IMG/VR virus record: IMGVR_UViG_3300046727_000402
Span: 1 to 47,400 of that record
Reading direction: 5' to 3' (one strand)
DNA length: 47,400 nucleotides
Origin: a virus
The notes under the pieces: generated by a model
What the model was told of the DNA's origin: nothing
Seen by the model: only the letters and a program-made list of their open reading frames with translations
Database searches by the model: none
Position numbers and translations under genes: made by a program
Part shown: positions 1-7,959 of the stretch, one piece after another
Numbering within the stretch: position 1 is the stretch's first letter
Layout of the letters: every line of letters begins with the position of its first letter

Positions 1-127
1 ACGCTGCCCGATGGGGCGGTCCAACGGCTACCGGTGTACTGCGTGGGCGACTTGGCGGTGTTTCGTCGCGCCGCGATTGAAGATGGACAACCGGCGTTCC
101 AAGAACTCGATCACCAGAAATACAGCC
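1..127. repeat. Terminal overlap, left copy
   Basis: These 127 bases are identical to positions 47274-47400. The large terminase reading frame passes through the join without a shift, so this is the overlap of a circular or circularly permuted molecule rather than two genuine gene copies. The length equals a common maximum assembler k-mer, which makes an assembly overlap more likely than a biological terminal repeat. Confidence 0.95.
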
Positions 128-885
128 TCGAAGGCCTCGCCAAACTCCGCATCCAAGACCCCGAACTCTTCGCCGCCAACTACTTAAATAGTCCCGCCGA
201 CGAAGTGACCGCCACGTTCAAGGACGCGTGGCTCCGCTTCTACGACTGGATGGATGACGAACAGATCCGCTATATCGACCAGGCCGGCAAAACCAAGGTG
301 ATCGCCACCAGCAGCATGGACACGATTGCCCTGGTCGATCCGGGTGGGTTTGGGACCGGCAAAGGACGACAGCGGGCGCGGCCCGCCTTCTGGATCATCG
401 GGAACCAGCAACAGGACGGTCTCTACGTCTTGCTCCATTGCTGGTCCGAGCCGGCGACGTATCTCGCGCTGCAACAGGAAATCGCGACCGCCTGCCAACG
501 CTACCGGGTCCGCAAAGTGTACTGCGAACGCAAAGCCCAGCAGATCGTCTTTATCGACGGGCTCCGTACCCTCTGTCGCCAACAGGGGGTGGACACTATC
601 ATTGAAGAGATCGGGTTCGATAACAATAAGTCGAAAGACGACCGGATCTTAGGGCTCGAAGGCTACTTCCAGCGCGGCCAGATCTATCTCGGACGCACCG
701 CCATGTTCCACGAGTTCCGGACCCAATATGCCCAGTTCCCCAAATCGGCCCGCAACGACTTGTTGGATGCCCTTGCCTGGGGCCCGTCCGTGTGGCCCAA
801 ACTGATGGGCACCATGAAGAACATGCAGCAGCGCCAGCAACAGGAACGCGCGGCCTACTACCAGCGGCGGGGCCAGAGCGTATGA
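1..885 (+). CDS. terL: Large terminase subunit, C-terminal part (continues from 46506 across the circle join)
   Basis: This is the nuclease half of the packaging motor that cuts concatemeric phage DNA and pumps it into the prohead through the portal. Joined to 46506-47400 (minus the 127-bp overlap) it gives one 550-residue protein; codon 257 falls at base 1. RNase H-fold nuclease features are visible: an aspartate in the strand LVDPGG (residue 369 of the joined protein), a glutamate in YCERKAQQ (432) and the NDLLDALAW motif (Asp 509, Asp 512), which fits the usual metal-binding acidic set. The stop overlaps the next start as ATGA, indicating translational coupling. Confidence 0.96.
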   Translation, partial: TLPDGAVQRLPVYCVGDLAVFRRAAIEDGQPAFQELDHQKYSLEGLAKLRIQDPELFAANYLNSPADEVTATFKDAWLRFYDWMDDEQIRYIDQAGKTKVIATSSMDTIALVDPGGFGTGKGRQRARPAFWIIGNQQQDGLYVLLHCWSEPATYLALQQEIATACQRYRVRKVYCERKAQQIVFIDGLRTLCRQQGVDTIIEEIGFDNNKSKDDRILGLEGYFQRGQIYLGRTAMFHEFRTQYAQFPKSARNDLLDALAWGPSVWPKLMGTMKNMQQRQQQERAAYYQRRGQSV

Positions 886-1115
886 CCGGCACCGTCATCG
901 TGGAATGCTGCGGTGGACCATTAGATGGGGAACGGATTACGGCGTGGCCAGCACCATCGCATATAGAAGTATTCCAGCATGACGAGACTGGTCGCGTGGC
1001 AGCGGCAGCCATCGGCGCGAACCCAGGACGACGATATGCGCTCATCGGTCATTATGAGCACCGTGACCGCCCGTCTGCCCAATGGAATCCTATCAAGGAG
1101 CGACCCCATGCCTAA
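882..1115 (+). CDS. Small phage protein of unknown function
   Basis: 77 residues, starting at the ATG that overlaps the terminase stop (ATGA). The sequence contains ECCGGPLDGE, which resembles the short 'CGGPLDG' segment of small phage proteins found beside head genes. No membrane segment or catalytic motif is visible. An upstream in-frame ATG at 792 lies inside the terminase gene and is unlikely to be used. It begins a run of very short genes between terminase and portal. Confidence 0.75.
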   Translation: MTGTVIVECCGGPLDGERITAWPAPSHIEVFQHDETGRVAAAAIGANPGRRYALIGHYEHRDRPSAQWNPIKERPHA

Positions 1116-1347
1116 ACCAGCGAACGGCGACTACCGCGCCACCGGCACCGAAGATCTCGGCTCCAATCCGAGCACCAAACACACCGAACCCGCGACCGTG
1201 CCCACCAGCGGTGGCAAAGACGCCGGTGGCACCACCAGCCCCCGCGTGACGGTGCAGACCAAACGCGCGGCCTGGAACGAGACGCCGAGCGGGGGCAAGA
1301 CCCACTGGCCCAGCAAGGTCGATTCCTTCAACGGGGAGAAGGTCTAA
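1108..1347 (+). CDS. Small hydrophilic protein of unknown function
   Basis: 79 residues. The ATG at 1108 has a clear AAGGAG ribosome-binding site at 1095-1100 and overlaps the end of the previous gene by 8 bases. The product is rich in Gly, Thr, Ser and Lys, with little predicted structure (PTSGGKDAGGTT) and no family I recognise. Its position between terminase and portal suggests a head-assembly accessory protein, but this is inferred from location only. Confidence 0.7.
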   Translation: MPKPANGDYRATGTEDLGSNPSTKHTEPATVPTSGGKDAGGTTSPRVTVQTKRAAWNETPSGGKTHWPSKVDSFNGEKV

Positions 1348-1457
1348 TGGCCGCCACGAAAAAGATGCCGATGGACAAGAAGAAGATGATGATGCCCATG
1401 ATGGACGAGAAAAAGAAGCCGGCGCCGAAGAAGGCAAAAAAGAAAGGCGCTCGCTAA
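1347..1457 (+). CDS. Tiny Met/Lys-rich basic peptide
   Basis: 36 residues, starting at an ATG that overlaps the previous stop (TAATG) and ending in the same TAATG arrangement with the next gene. Composition is extreme: about 15 lysines and 8 methionines, including KKKMMMPMM, and only a few other residue types. The tight coupling on both sides is the main reason to believe it is translated. A nucleic-acid-binding role is possible but unproven. Confidence 0.65.
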   Translation: MAATKKMPMDKKKMMMPMMDEKKKPAPKKAKKKGAR

Positions 1458-1639
1458 TGGCCACGAGGACACAGAAACATCCCGGCTTCGCGAAGGTCGC
1501 GGGGAAGATCGCCGCTAAAGAAGGCATCTCCAAGGATCGCGCCGGCGCCATCCTCGCCGCCGGGGCGCGGAAGGCCAGCGCCAAAGCCGTGCGGGCCAAT
1601 CCGCGATTGAAGAAAGTCTCGGGACGCGGGAAGTATTAA
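1457..1639 (+). CDS. Small basic conserved phage protein
   Basis: 60 residues: a basic helical protein with the pattern GFAKVAGKIAAKEG, then AGAILAAGARKAS and a Lys/Arg-rich tail. Short proteins with this KIA-x-KEG ... AGAILA ... NPRLK layout are common near portal genes in phages from metagenomes and usually have no assigned function. Start and stop are coupled to neighbours by TAATG overlaps. The basic charge suggests DNA or RNA contact; that is inference. Confidence 0.8.
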   Translation: MATRTQKHPGFAKVAGKIAAKEGISKDRAGAILAAGARKASAKAVRANPRLKKVSGRGKY

Positions 1640-1899
1640 TGACACCACGTCCGCATATTATTGACCACGAACTCAACCTTCGGGATCTCACCGATGTCGT
1701 TGCGGCCATTGATCCGGCGACGCGCGAAAACCCGGAAGCGATGGCACACGCGTTAGACCAGAGTAGCGTGTTCGGCGTTGCCTGCTTGCAGGAATGGTTG
1801 ATCGCAATGGAACGAATGCAAGCCGAACTGCTTGAGGAAGTCCGCCAGGCTACTCGCGCCGAAGTGGAACAAGAGTTCCGCGACAAGGAGCCGACATGA
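1639..1899 (+). CDS. Hypothetical helical protein
   Basis: 86 residues, coupled to the previous gene through TAATG. The N-terminal half is acidic with RDLTDVVAAIDPAT; the C-terminal half is a predicted amphipathic helix rich in Glu, Gln and Arg (about residues 50-82), typical of a coiled coil. I recognise no family. Confidence 0.7.
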   Translation: MTPRPHIIDHELNLRDLTDVVAAIDPATRENPEAMAHALDQSSVFGVACLQEWLIAMERMQAELLEEVRQATRAEVEQEFRDKEPT

Positions 1900-2087
1900 A
1901 CTGCCGACGCCGCACCGAACGCCCCGCGCCCACCATCGCCAAGGCGATGCGCGACAATCCCGGCACCCCACCCACCGGGGGCGTCACCCGAACGAGCGGT
2001 GACAAACCAACCGATACGCCACGCGCCGTGCCCGAAAGCCTGGACCCCGCGCCGACCCAAGGTCGCGTCATCACATACGAGTCGTGA
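1896..2087 (+). CDS. Small hypothetical protein
   Basis: 63 residues starting at an ATG four bases before the previous stop (ATGA). It is rich in Pro, Thr and Arg and looks largely disordered. There is no recognisable domain. Support comes from the continuous chain of start-stop overlaps from the terminase gene to the portal gene. Confidence 0.6.
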   Translation: MNCRRRTERPAPTIAKAMRDNPGTPPTGGVTRTSGDKPTDTPRAVPESLDPAPTQGRVITYES

Positions 2088-2197
2088 CGCCGGACGAGAG
2101 AAAAGAGCGCATTGCGCGGGACGTGATCGCATTCACAGCTCTCCCGTGGTGGGGGCGCTGGTGCGGTATACTGCTCGCATGGTTCGGGAGACGCTAA
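2084..2197 (+). CDS. Tiny Trp-rich amphipathic peptide
   Basis: 37 residues from a GTG that overlaps the previous stop (GTGA), ending one base before the portal ATG. The N-terminal third is charged (TPDERKERIARD); the remainder is hydrophobic and aromatic (PWWGRWCGILLAWFGRR), suggesting a membrane-associated helix. This kind of short protein just ahead of the portal gene is plausible in phages, but no family is known to me. Confidence 0.6.
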   Translation: MTPDERKERIARDVIAFTALPWWGRWCGILLAWFGRR

Positions 2198-4237
2198 ATG
2201 GCCCAGCGAATTATTTGGGGCGCCGGCCGCGAGGACGCCTTTAAAGACTACCTCGATCGCGAGATGCAACAGGCGCTCGCGGCGCGGAGCGCGGTCGAAC
2301 GCACCTGGATTCGCTGGCTCGAACAGTACCGCGCCCCCGCCAATCGGCCGCTCAAGTCGTTTCCGTTCGAAGGTGCGGCCAACTTCGAACTGCCACTCAC
2401 CGCGATCGATGTCGATCAGCTCTACGCCAAGTTCTTCCAGACGATCCACGCGCCGACCAACACCTGGACGCTCGAACCGCTCAATCCCGGCTGGGAAGAC
2501 GCTGCCAAACCGCTGCAAGACTTCCTCGAATGGCTCGATGGCGCCATGCTCCACATGGAACAGGTCAATAAACGCGCCCTCCTCGAACTCGTGAAGCTCG
2601 GCACGGCCATCTACAAAACCGGCTGGCTCTTCGAACGGCGCACCATCAAGACATACGACGATCAGGGGAAGACGCTCCGGGTCGAACGGACGATCAGCAA
2701 ACCCACCGTCGATCACGTCCGGCTCGCCGATTTCCTGATTCCTCCCTATGCCTACGAGATCGACCCCGATCTCCAGGGCGGCGCCCCCTGGATCGCTGAA
2801 CGGTTCCGCCGCGGCATCGATGCCCTGGAGTCCATTGCCGATAGCTCGGAACCCTATCTGCCGAATTACGGCCTGCTGGCGATCCAAAAACTCCGGCAAC
2901 AGATGGAGAACCGCGAAACCGATTATGATGCCGCCATCCAGGGCATGGACTACAACAAAGTCGGCATGGCCGGCCAAACCCTGCCGTTCGATACCAGCAC
3001 CAGCACGGTCCCGGAACCCGGCAAATCCAGCACGTTCTTCGTGGATAACGAGGTCGAGTGGTGGCAAATCCATGCCCGGTTCGCGACCCAAAAAGCCGGT
3101 GGCAGCCAGGATGACATCGTCGTGGAGTATCATCGCCCCACGCGCATGATGCTCCGGGCCATCTATCAGCCCTATCGGCATAGCAAACGGCCCTATGACG
3201 TCGCCCGCTTCTTCCCCGGCGAAGGCTTCTACGGCATCGGCGTCTGTGAACAGAAAGAGATGTTCCAACGGTCCGAATCCGATCTGTTCAATACCATGCA
3301 CGACAACACCCTGCTCTCGAACGCGGTCGGTATCGCCGCCAAACAGGGCAGCAATATCGGTCCCGGTGAGCCGATCTATCCCGGCAAGATCTGGATCACG
3401 GACGGCAACCCGCGCGATGAGCTGATGGCCTTCAATCTCAGCCAACCTTACCAGGGATTGGTCCAGATCCAAGGCATGGTCAACGAACTCGGCAAGCTGC
3501 GCACCGGCATCGGTGATCTCCAGAGCGGCAACATCAATGCGCTTCCGTCCCGGACGCCGGCCACCAGCGTCCAAGCCATGCTCGAAGAAGGCGCCCGCCG
3601 CCCCGATCTGACGCTCACCAATATCCGAGACTGCCTGAGCGGGGTGGGCCTCAAAACGCTGCAAAATGTCCAGCAATACTTGCAGCAACCCGGACTCGGT
3701 GCCGGCGGCGAGATCTACATGGACATCATGGTCAAGGTGCTCGGCCCCGAGGCCGCCGCCCCAGCGCTCCAAGCCTTAGCGCTGAGCCAGGACAGTATCG
3801 AACTTGGGCTCGGGGTGATGCTCACCGCCACGAGTGCCACCGCGAATAAAGAACTCGCCAAACAGAACCTCATGGCCTTGGTGCAGCTCCAAACCCAGAT
3901 CGGGCCGCCGATCTTGCAAGCGCTGACCCAGGCCATGCAGGCCCAGGGCACACCCGTGGGTCAGGCCGCCCTCGATTGGGCGCAGGGCATGGTCTTTCTG
4001 CAGAAACGCGTGCTCGAACAATCTGACATCCGGAACGTCCATGAGCTGGTTCCCACGATTCCCAAAGATCCTGGCCCACCGGCTGGCTTCCCGGCGCCTC
4101 CCCCAAGCCCCTACGGACCCGCCCCTGCCTTTCCACTGCTCGGCGGAGGAGGTGGCCCACCTCAAGGGCCTCCAGGAAGCTCCGGCATGGAAGCACTACC
4201 GAGCCCTGCTGGAGCGGGTGGCCCAGGCGGAATATGA
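2198..4237 (+). CDS. Portal protein
   Basis: 679 residues. It forms the dodecameric ring at one capsid vertex that is the docking site for terminase and the channel for DNA. Recognisable portal features include the N-terminal AVERTWIRWLEQYR helix, a middle region with GEGFYGIGVCEQKEMFQ and the SLFNTM-like segment before a long helical stem, and the conserved GDLQSGNINALPSRTPATSVQAM region near residues 440-465. The length fits portal proteins of short-tailed phages. The last ~60 residues are Pro/Gly-rich (APPPSPYGPAP, GGGGGPP) and overlap another gene in a second frame. The start follows the previous stop directly. Confidence 0.92.
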   Translation: MAQRIIWGAGREDAFKDYLDREMQQALAARSAVERTWIRWLEQYRAPANRPLKSFPFEGAANFELPLTAIDVDQLYAKFFQTIHAPTNTWTLEPLNPGWEDAAKPLQDFLEWLDGAMLHMEQVNKRALLELVKLGTAIYKTGWLFERRTIKTYDDQGKTLRVERTISKPTVDHVRLADFLIPPYAYEIDPDLQGGAPWIAERFRRGIDALESIADSSEPYLPNYGLLAIQKLRQQMENRETDYDAAIQGMDYNKVGMAGQTLPFDTSTSTVPEPGKSSTFFVDNEVEWWQIHARFATQKAGGSQDDIVVEYHRPTRMMLRAIYQPYRHSKRPYDVARFFPGEGFYGIGVCEQKEMFQRSESDLFNTMHDNTLLSNAVGIAAKQGSNIGPGEPIYPGKIWITDGNPRDELMAFNLSQPYQGLVQIQGMVNELGKLRTGIGDLQSGNINALPSRTPATSVQAMLEEGARRPDLTLTNIRDCLSGVGLKTLQNVQQYLQQPGLGAGGEIYMDIMVKVLGPEAAAPALQALALSQDSIELGLGVMLTATSATANKELAKQNLMALVQLQTQIGPPILQALTQAMQAQGTPVGQAALDWAQGMVFLQKRVLEQSDIRNVHELVPTIPKDPGPPAGFPAPPPSPYGPAPAFPLLGGGGGPPQGPPGSSGMEALPSPAGAGGPGGI

Positions 4238-4493
4238 CCAGCTCGCCACCCCGCTCGGGGTGAAACGCTATTGGTTCCAATGCGGCGCCTATCAGTCGGC
4301 CCGCCGCCATGTCGATCTCGTGGACGCCTTACTGCTCAAATGGGAGGACCATGTCAACCGATCCCAACAGTCCCGCGACGCCCAACGGGACACCCACGCC
4401 AGCCTCTTCTACGGCACCAACCTCTGGGACACCTGGCGGAACAGCACCACCGAACGGAACGGTGCCGACACCGGCCGTTCCCGTCACCCCTGA
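4041..4493 (+). CDS. Small helical protein overlapping the portal 3' end and the scaffold 5' end
   Basis: 150 residues if begun at the ATG at 4041. The credible part runs from about residue 35: AEEVAHLKGLQEAPAWKH, then helices up to LVDALLLKWED. This resembles short phage proteins lying between portal and scaffold genes. The first ~200 bases overlap the portal in another frame, and the last 143 overlap the scaffold-like gene. An alternative GTG start at 4152 follows a strong GGAGGAGG sequence. The true start is uncertain; function unknown. Confidence 0.6.
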   Translation: MSWFPRFPKILAHRLASRRLPQAPTDPPLPFHCSAEEVAHLKGLQEAPAWKHYRALLERVAQAEYDQLATPLGVKRYWFQCGAYQSARRHVDLVDALLLKWEDHVNRSQQSRDAQRDTHASLFYGTNLWDTWRNSTTERNGADTGRSRHP

Positions 4494-5208
4494 GTGGCGC
4501 CCCGGCCCCAATGCGCCGTCCTGGGCCGCCGGTCGCTCGCCAGAAGAGATCATGAATATCGCGGCACTCGCCGTCGATCAGCTGGCGAAATTCAATCAGT
4601 CCCCGGCGCCGCTCCAACAGCCGTCCTATGCGCCCCCGGCGGCGCCATCACAAGCGCAGCGCTTCGATCTGGATATTCCCGATGATGACTTTATCTCCGG
4701 CCGCCAGATGAAGCAGTTGATCCAGCAGTATGGCGCCGCGGGCCAAGGCGATCCGGTCGCCCGACACCTGGCCGCCAGCAGCAACATGCACGCGATCCAG
4801 CAGATGCAGCCGGACGCGTTCAAACGCTGGGCTCCCGAGATCCATGCTGAGATCGCTAAGGTGCCACCAGAGTTACGCACCCTTGACAACCTGCAACTCG
4901 TGGTCCAGATTGTCCAAGGTAGACATGTGCAGGAACTCGTGGATGAGCAAGCGCGGCAAAAGGCGGTGCTGCTCGCCCAGGAACAAGTCGCGACGATCCG
5001 GTCTGGGACTGGTGGCTCGACGGCGATCCCCACACTGACAACCGATTTACGCTCCGACGATTTGCCCGAGCATTGGCGCAAACAAGCGGAGTTGCACGGC
5101 CTGACCTTGGATGCGGTCCGCGAATTTTGTCACGCGACCGGCGAATCCATGGAGTCCTACTTCGAGACCGTCAAGAAGTATGGCAAAGGGGCCGTCGTGC
5201 ATGGATAA
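4351..5208 (+). CDS. Putative scaffolding or head-assembly protein
   Basis: 285 residues from the ATG at 4351, which has GGGAGGA just upstream. The N-terminal 55 residues are Pro/Thr/Gly-rich and disordered. Residues from about 65 on are helical and charged, with a Gln-rich centre and a C-terminal DAVREFCHATGE ... YFETVKKYGKG segment. Location between portal and capsid genes, composition and length suggest scaffold, but no diagnostic motif exists. An earlier in-frame ATG at 4309 lacks a good ribosome-binding site. Confidence 0.6.
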   Translation: MSTDPNSPATPNGTPTPASSTAPTSGTPGGTAPPNGTVPTPAVPVTPEWRPGPNAPSWAAGRSPEEIMNIAALAVDQLAKFNQSPAPLQQPSYAPPAAPSQAQRFDLDIPDDDFISGRQMKQLIQQYGAAGQGDPVARHLAASSNMHAIQQMQPDAFKRWAPEIHAEIAKVPPELRTLDNLQLVVQIVQGRHVQELVDEQARQKAVLLAQEQVATIRSGTGGSTAIPTLTTDLRSDDLPEHWRKQAELHGLTLDAVREFCHATGESMESYFETVKKYGKGAVVHG

Positions 5209-5252
5209 GATCGTGCGCACATCGAGCGCCAACCTTTTGCGTATGAGGTCGC

Positions 5253-5852
5253 GTGGCCCAGCCCGAGTCCGTCGCCAAACGCCCGGTCGGTCGCCCCCCG
5301 AAGTCGCATCCGCTGACGAGCGCGCCGAAACCACTCGTTGATGCCGTTGCTGTCACCGATTTCGGCGGCGTGGAAGAGTCGTCCGCCTTCCTGCACGAAG
5401 CCGAACGCGACTACACCTATGTCAACGGGTTCTCGGAATTGAAGCGCCAGCAGGATCTCGCCAAAGTCGAGGTCCGTGACGGTCTCCGGAAACCCAAAGA
5501 CGTGCCGATCCTCCCCGTCAATCTGCATTGGGTCCGCTGCGCCGGCTCCTACGAAAAAACCGGCTCCTATAAATCCAAAGGCTATCGCGCCGTCACCCAG
5601 GCCGATCTCGACGCCAATCACACCTGGCTCACCGGCCTCCCCCCGGGCGCCAAGATGAATGCGGCCGGTGAGATCGTCGCGGCGGCGGGTGATGTCGTCC
5701 TTATGGTCGCGGATCGCGAAACCGCTGCCCGCAACGCGCTCCGGAAACAGCAGCGCGCCCAAGCCATGACGGACGCAGTCGGAACCGAGCAGGAAGGGTT
5801 TGTCCGGGTCGGCACCACGACGGGTGCCAACCCTACGATCACCACGGAATGA
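5253..5852 (+). CDS. Head-region protein of unknown function
   Basis: 199 residues from a GTG with ATGAGG just upstream. The N-terminus has KRPVGRPPKS, an AT-hook-like stretch; the middle contains SELKRQQDLAKVEVRDGLRK and HWVRCAGSYEKTGSYKSKGYR; the C-terminus is a helix rich in Ala and Arg. It lies between the scaffold-like and decoration-like genes. A structural or assembly role is inferred from position only. Confidence 0.7.
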   Translation: MAQPESVAKRPVGRPPKSHPLTSAPKPLVDAVAVTDFGGVEESSAFLHEAERDYTYVNGFSELKRQQDLAKVEVRDGLRKPKDVPILPVNLHWVRCAGSYEKTGSYKSKGYRAVTQADLDANHTWLTGLPPGAKMNAAGEIVAAAGDVVLMVADRETAARNALRKQQRAQAMTDAVGTEQEGFVRVGTTTGANPTITTE

Positions 5853-5886
5853 GTCGGCGGCGCAGGCCGCTCTGCGGAGGTAGGGT

Positions 5887-6348
5887 ATGACGCTGATCCC
5901 GGCACGCGGCGATTGGGAATACCGCACCATGGATTCCAATTCGACCGCCACCTTCGTCTACGGCAGTCTCGTGGCGTTCAATCCCGCCCGCACCTTGGTG
6001 GAATACACCTCCGTCTCCTCGGCAGCGGTCGGCATCGCCATGCAGAACTCCGTCAATAGCCTGCCGCCCGGCAAAGTCGTCGTCGCCGTCCCGACTGCGG
6101 GCTGCACGTTCTTCGCCCCCACCGGCACGCTCGCCCTCTCGTCGTTGTCGCTCGGGCAGGCGGTCGGCATCAAAAAGTCGGGCAATACGATGGATCAAGT
6201 GGATGCCACGATCACCTCGACCGTCAGCGTGATCGGCACCATTTACCGCTTCCCGGTCGATACGTCCGGATTGACGAAAGCCGAAGTCGCGTGGCAAGTC
6301 GGCCAGGGCGTCTTCTTCTCGGGCTCGTCGAACACCTTCGCTAGCTAA
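5887..6348 (+). CDS. Probable capsid decoration-type protein
   Basis: 153 residues with a GGAGGTAG ribosome-binding site about 10 bases upstream. The sequence is rich in Val, Thr, Ser and Gly with alternating beta strands (KVVVAVPTAGCTFFAPTG) and no transmembrane helix. A small beta-rich protein immediately before the major capsid gene is the usual place for a head decoration or stabilisation protein. No motif proves this. Confidence 0.6.
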   Translation: MTLIPARGDWEYRTMDSNSTATFVYGSLVAFNPARTLVEYTSVSSAAVGIAMQNSVNSLPPGKVVVAVPTAGCTFFAPTGTLALSSLSLGQAVGIKKSGNTMDQVDATITSTVSVIGTIYRFPVDTSGLTKAEVAWQVGQGVFFSGSSNTFAS

Positions 6349-6365
6349 GGTCAGGAGATACCGCG

Positions 6366-7277
6366 ATGATTACCCGTGGGCAGCTCATCCCGCTCCTGGA
6401 ACCGAAGCTGTCGAACATCTGGTTCGACGCCTATCCCCAGCGCGCCGTCGAGTATACCGCGTTCCTCAACATGCGGACGACGGGCAAAGCGCAGGTCACC
6501 GATTTCAAGCTCACCGATCTCGGCGCGCTCCGGCTCAAAGGCGAAGGCGATTCCATCGTCTACGACGATCCGATCGCCGGCCCCCAGAAAGTCTATACCT
6601 GGGTTCGCTTCGCGCTCGGCTATCAAATCACCGACGAGATGGAAAAGAACGATCTCTACGGCCAGGTCGCCAAGATCGAACGCTCGCTCATCAAATCGGC
6701 CGTCGATCTCCAGGAAACCAAGGGCGCGGCGATCCTGAACGGCGCCTTCGGTACCACCGACGCCGATGCCTATAGCTCGACCGGATTCGACGGGCTCCAA
6801 CTCTGCTCGACCGCCCATACGCGGCTCGATGGCGGCGCCACGCAACGGAATCGGCCCTCGACCGACGCCGATATCGGGGTGACCGCGCTCCAGAACGCGC
6901 TCACCGATTTCGAGAACTATGTCGATGACCGGGGCCGGCCGTCGCTCATCACGCCGAAGCTGCTCATCATCTCGTCCGGCGATCGCTGGACGGCGAAGGA
7001 ACTGCTCAACAGCGAGTACAAGCCGGGGACCGCCAACAACGAGATCAACGCGCTCAAGGACGAAGGGCTCTCGTTCATGGTCTCGCACTACAAGACCGAC
7101 GCCGATTCCTGGTTCCTCAAGGGCGACGTGCACGATGCCAATTTCATCTGGGATACGCGCCCCCGCACCGGCATGCAGGAAGATTTCGATCGCGAAATCA
7201 TCAAGCGCAAGGTGGTCGAAGGCTTCGCTGTGGGATTTGGAGAGTGGAGAGGATGGTGGGGAACGGCAGGTGCTTGA
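6366..7277 (+). CDS. Major capsid protein (Mu gpT-like family)
   Basis: 303 residues, forming the icosahedral shell. The layout matches Mu-like major head subunits: N-terminal LIPLLEPKLSNIWFDAYP, the TGKAQVTDFKLTDLGAL region, RFALGYQITDEM, and a C-terminal IWDTRPRTGMQEDFDREI followed by GFGEWRGWWG. The start has AGGAGA upstream. Up to about codon 288 glycine and arginine codons are mostly GGC and CGC; the last ~15 codons switch to GGA and AGA, just before the inserted homing endonuclease gene, suggesting that the 3' end was acquired with that insertion. Confidence 0.9.
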   Translation: MITRGQLIPLLEPKLSNIWFDAYPQRAVEYTAFLNMRTTGKAQVTDFKLTDLGALRLKGEGDSIVYDDPIAGPQKVYTWVRFALGYQITDEMEKNDLYGQVAKIERSLIKSAVDLQETKGAAILNGAFGTTDADAYSSTGFDGLQLCSTAHTRLDGGATQRNRPSTDADIGVTALQNALTDFENYVDDRGRPSLITPKLLIISSGDRWTAKELLNSEYKPGTANNEINALKDEGLSFMVSHYKTDADSWFLKGDVHDANFIWDTRPRTGMQEDFDREIIKRKVVEGFAVGFGEWRGWWGTAGA

Positions 7278-7338
7278 TCTATAAGCACTTAGGAGCGTAG
7301 ACTTGCTTGGAGTCGCGGAGTGGAGTAACTTTCACTCC

Positions 7339-7956
7339 ATGAACATACTCAAATGCAAGCGCTGCGGCGGCGATATACAGCCGGGACCGAAGGACACCAA
7401 TCGCACGTTCTGCTCGGTGGACTGCCGGGATACTTGGTGGAACGAGTTTCGGTCCCATGGCGTCACGCGGGATGAGTGCGAACAGAAGAAAAGAATGTCG
7501 TGGACCAAGAATACATCGGTCCCGCATTTGACAGAAACGCAGGCGGTATGGTTGGCAGCGATGATTGACGGTGAAGGGCATATTTCGATCTATCGTGAAC
7601 GCCGACGTGGAAATACTAGCGGATTTCGTTTTAAGCTTGTTGTTGTGGTGACGAACACGAATAAGAATATTGTAGATCGTGTCGTCGAAATCACGCAAGG
7701 ATTTGCTGCCAAAAAGGATAAACGTCCGAAGAATCACAAGCCGTGTTATAGGGCTCAGGTTCATGGGCGGAACAATGAAGTGATCTTACGGGCGATCCGG
7801 CCATATTTGGTCGCGAAAGGTGCCCAAGCAGATAGAGCCCTAGAGTTTTGTCTGGTCATGCAGTCGGCACCAATGCGTGCATCGCTGGTGCATGATATTT
7901 TCGAGCGGCTGCGGTTGGAAGTGAACCAGCTCAACCGACGCGGAGTGGAGGCGTAA
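7339..7956 (+). CDS. LAGLIDADG-type homing endonuclease with zinc-ribbon N-terminus
   Basis: 205 residues from the ATG at 7339 (an in-frame TTG at 7303 would add 12). Residues 4-37 hold CKRC ... FCSVDC, a four-cysteine zinc-binding motif. WLAAMIDGEGHIS follows near residue 75 and is the LAGLIDADG helix with its acidic catalytic residue; only one such motif is evident, implying a dimer. Base composition is AT-richer than the neighbouring structural genes. It lies between the capsid gene and a small virion gene, a typical place for a free-standing mobile endonuclease gene. Confidence 0.85.
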   Translation: MNILKCKRCGGDIQPGPKDTNRTFCSVDCRDTWWNEFRSHGVTRDECEQKKRMSWTKNTSVPHLTETQAVWLAAMIDGEGHISIYRERRRGNTSGFRFKLVVVVTNTNKNIVDRVVEITQGFAAKKDKRPKNHKPCYRAQVHGRNNEVILRAIRPYLVAKGAQADRALEFCLVMQSAPMRASLVHDIFERLRLEVNQLNRRGVEA

Positions 7957-7959
7957 CCG

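Noticed and set aside
1850-3772. A 640-codon minus-strand frame opposite the portal gene
   Set aside because: The portal frame has clear family motifs; the antisense frame has biased composition, no ribosome-binding site and no recognisable motif. Long antisense frames are normal in GC-rich coding DNA.
7277-7340. Group I intron around the LAGLIDADG gene
   Set aside because: The capsid reading frame ends normally before it and the next gene starts right after it; no second exon is visible.
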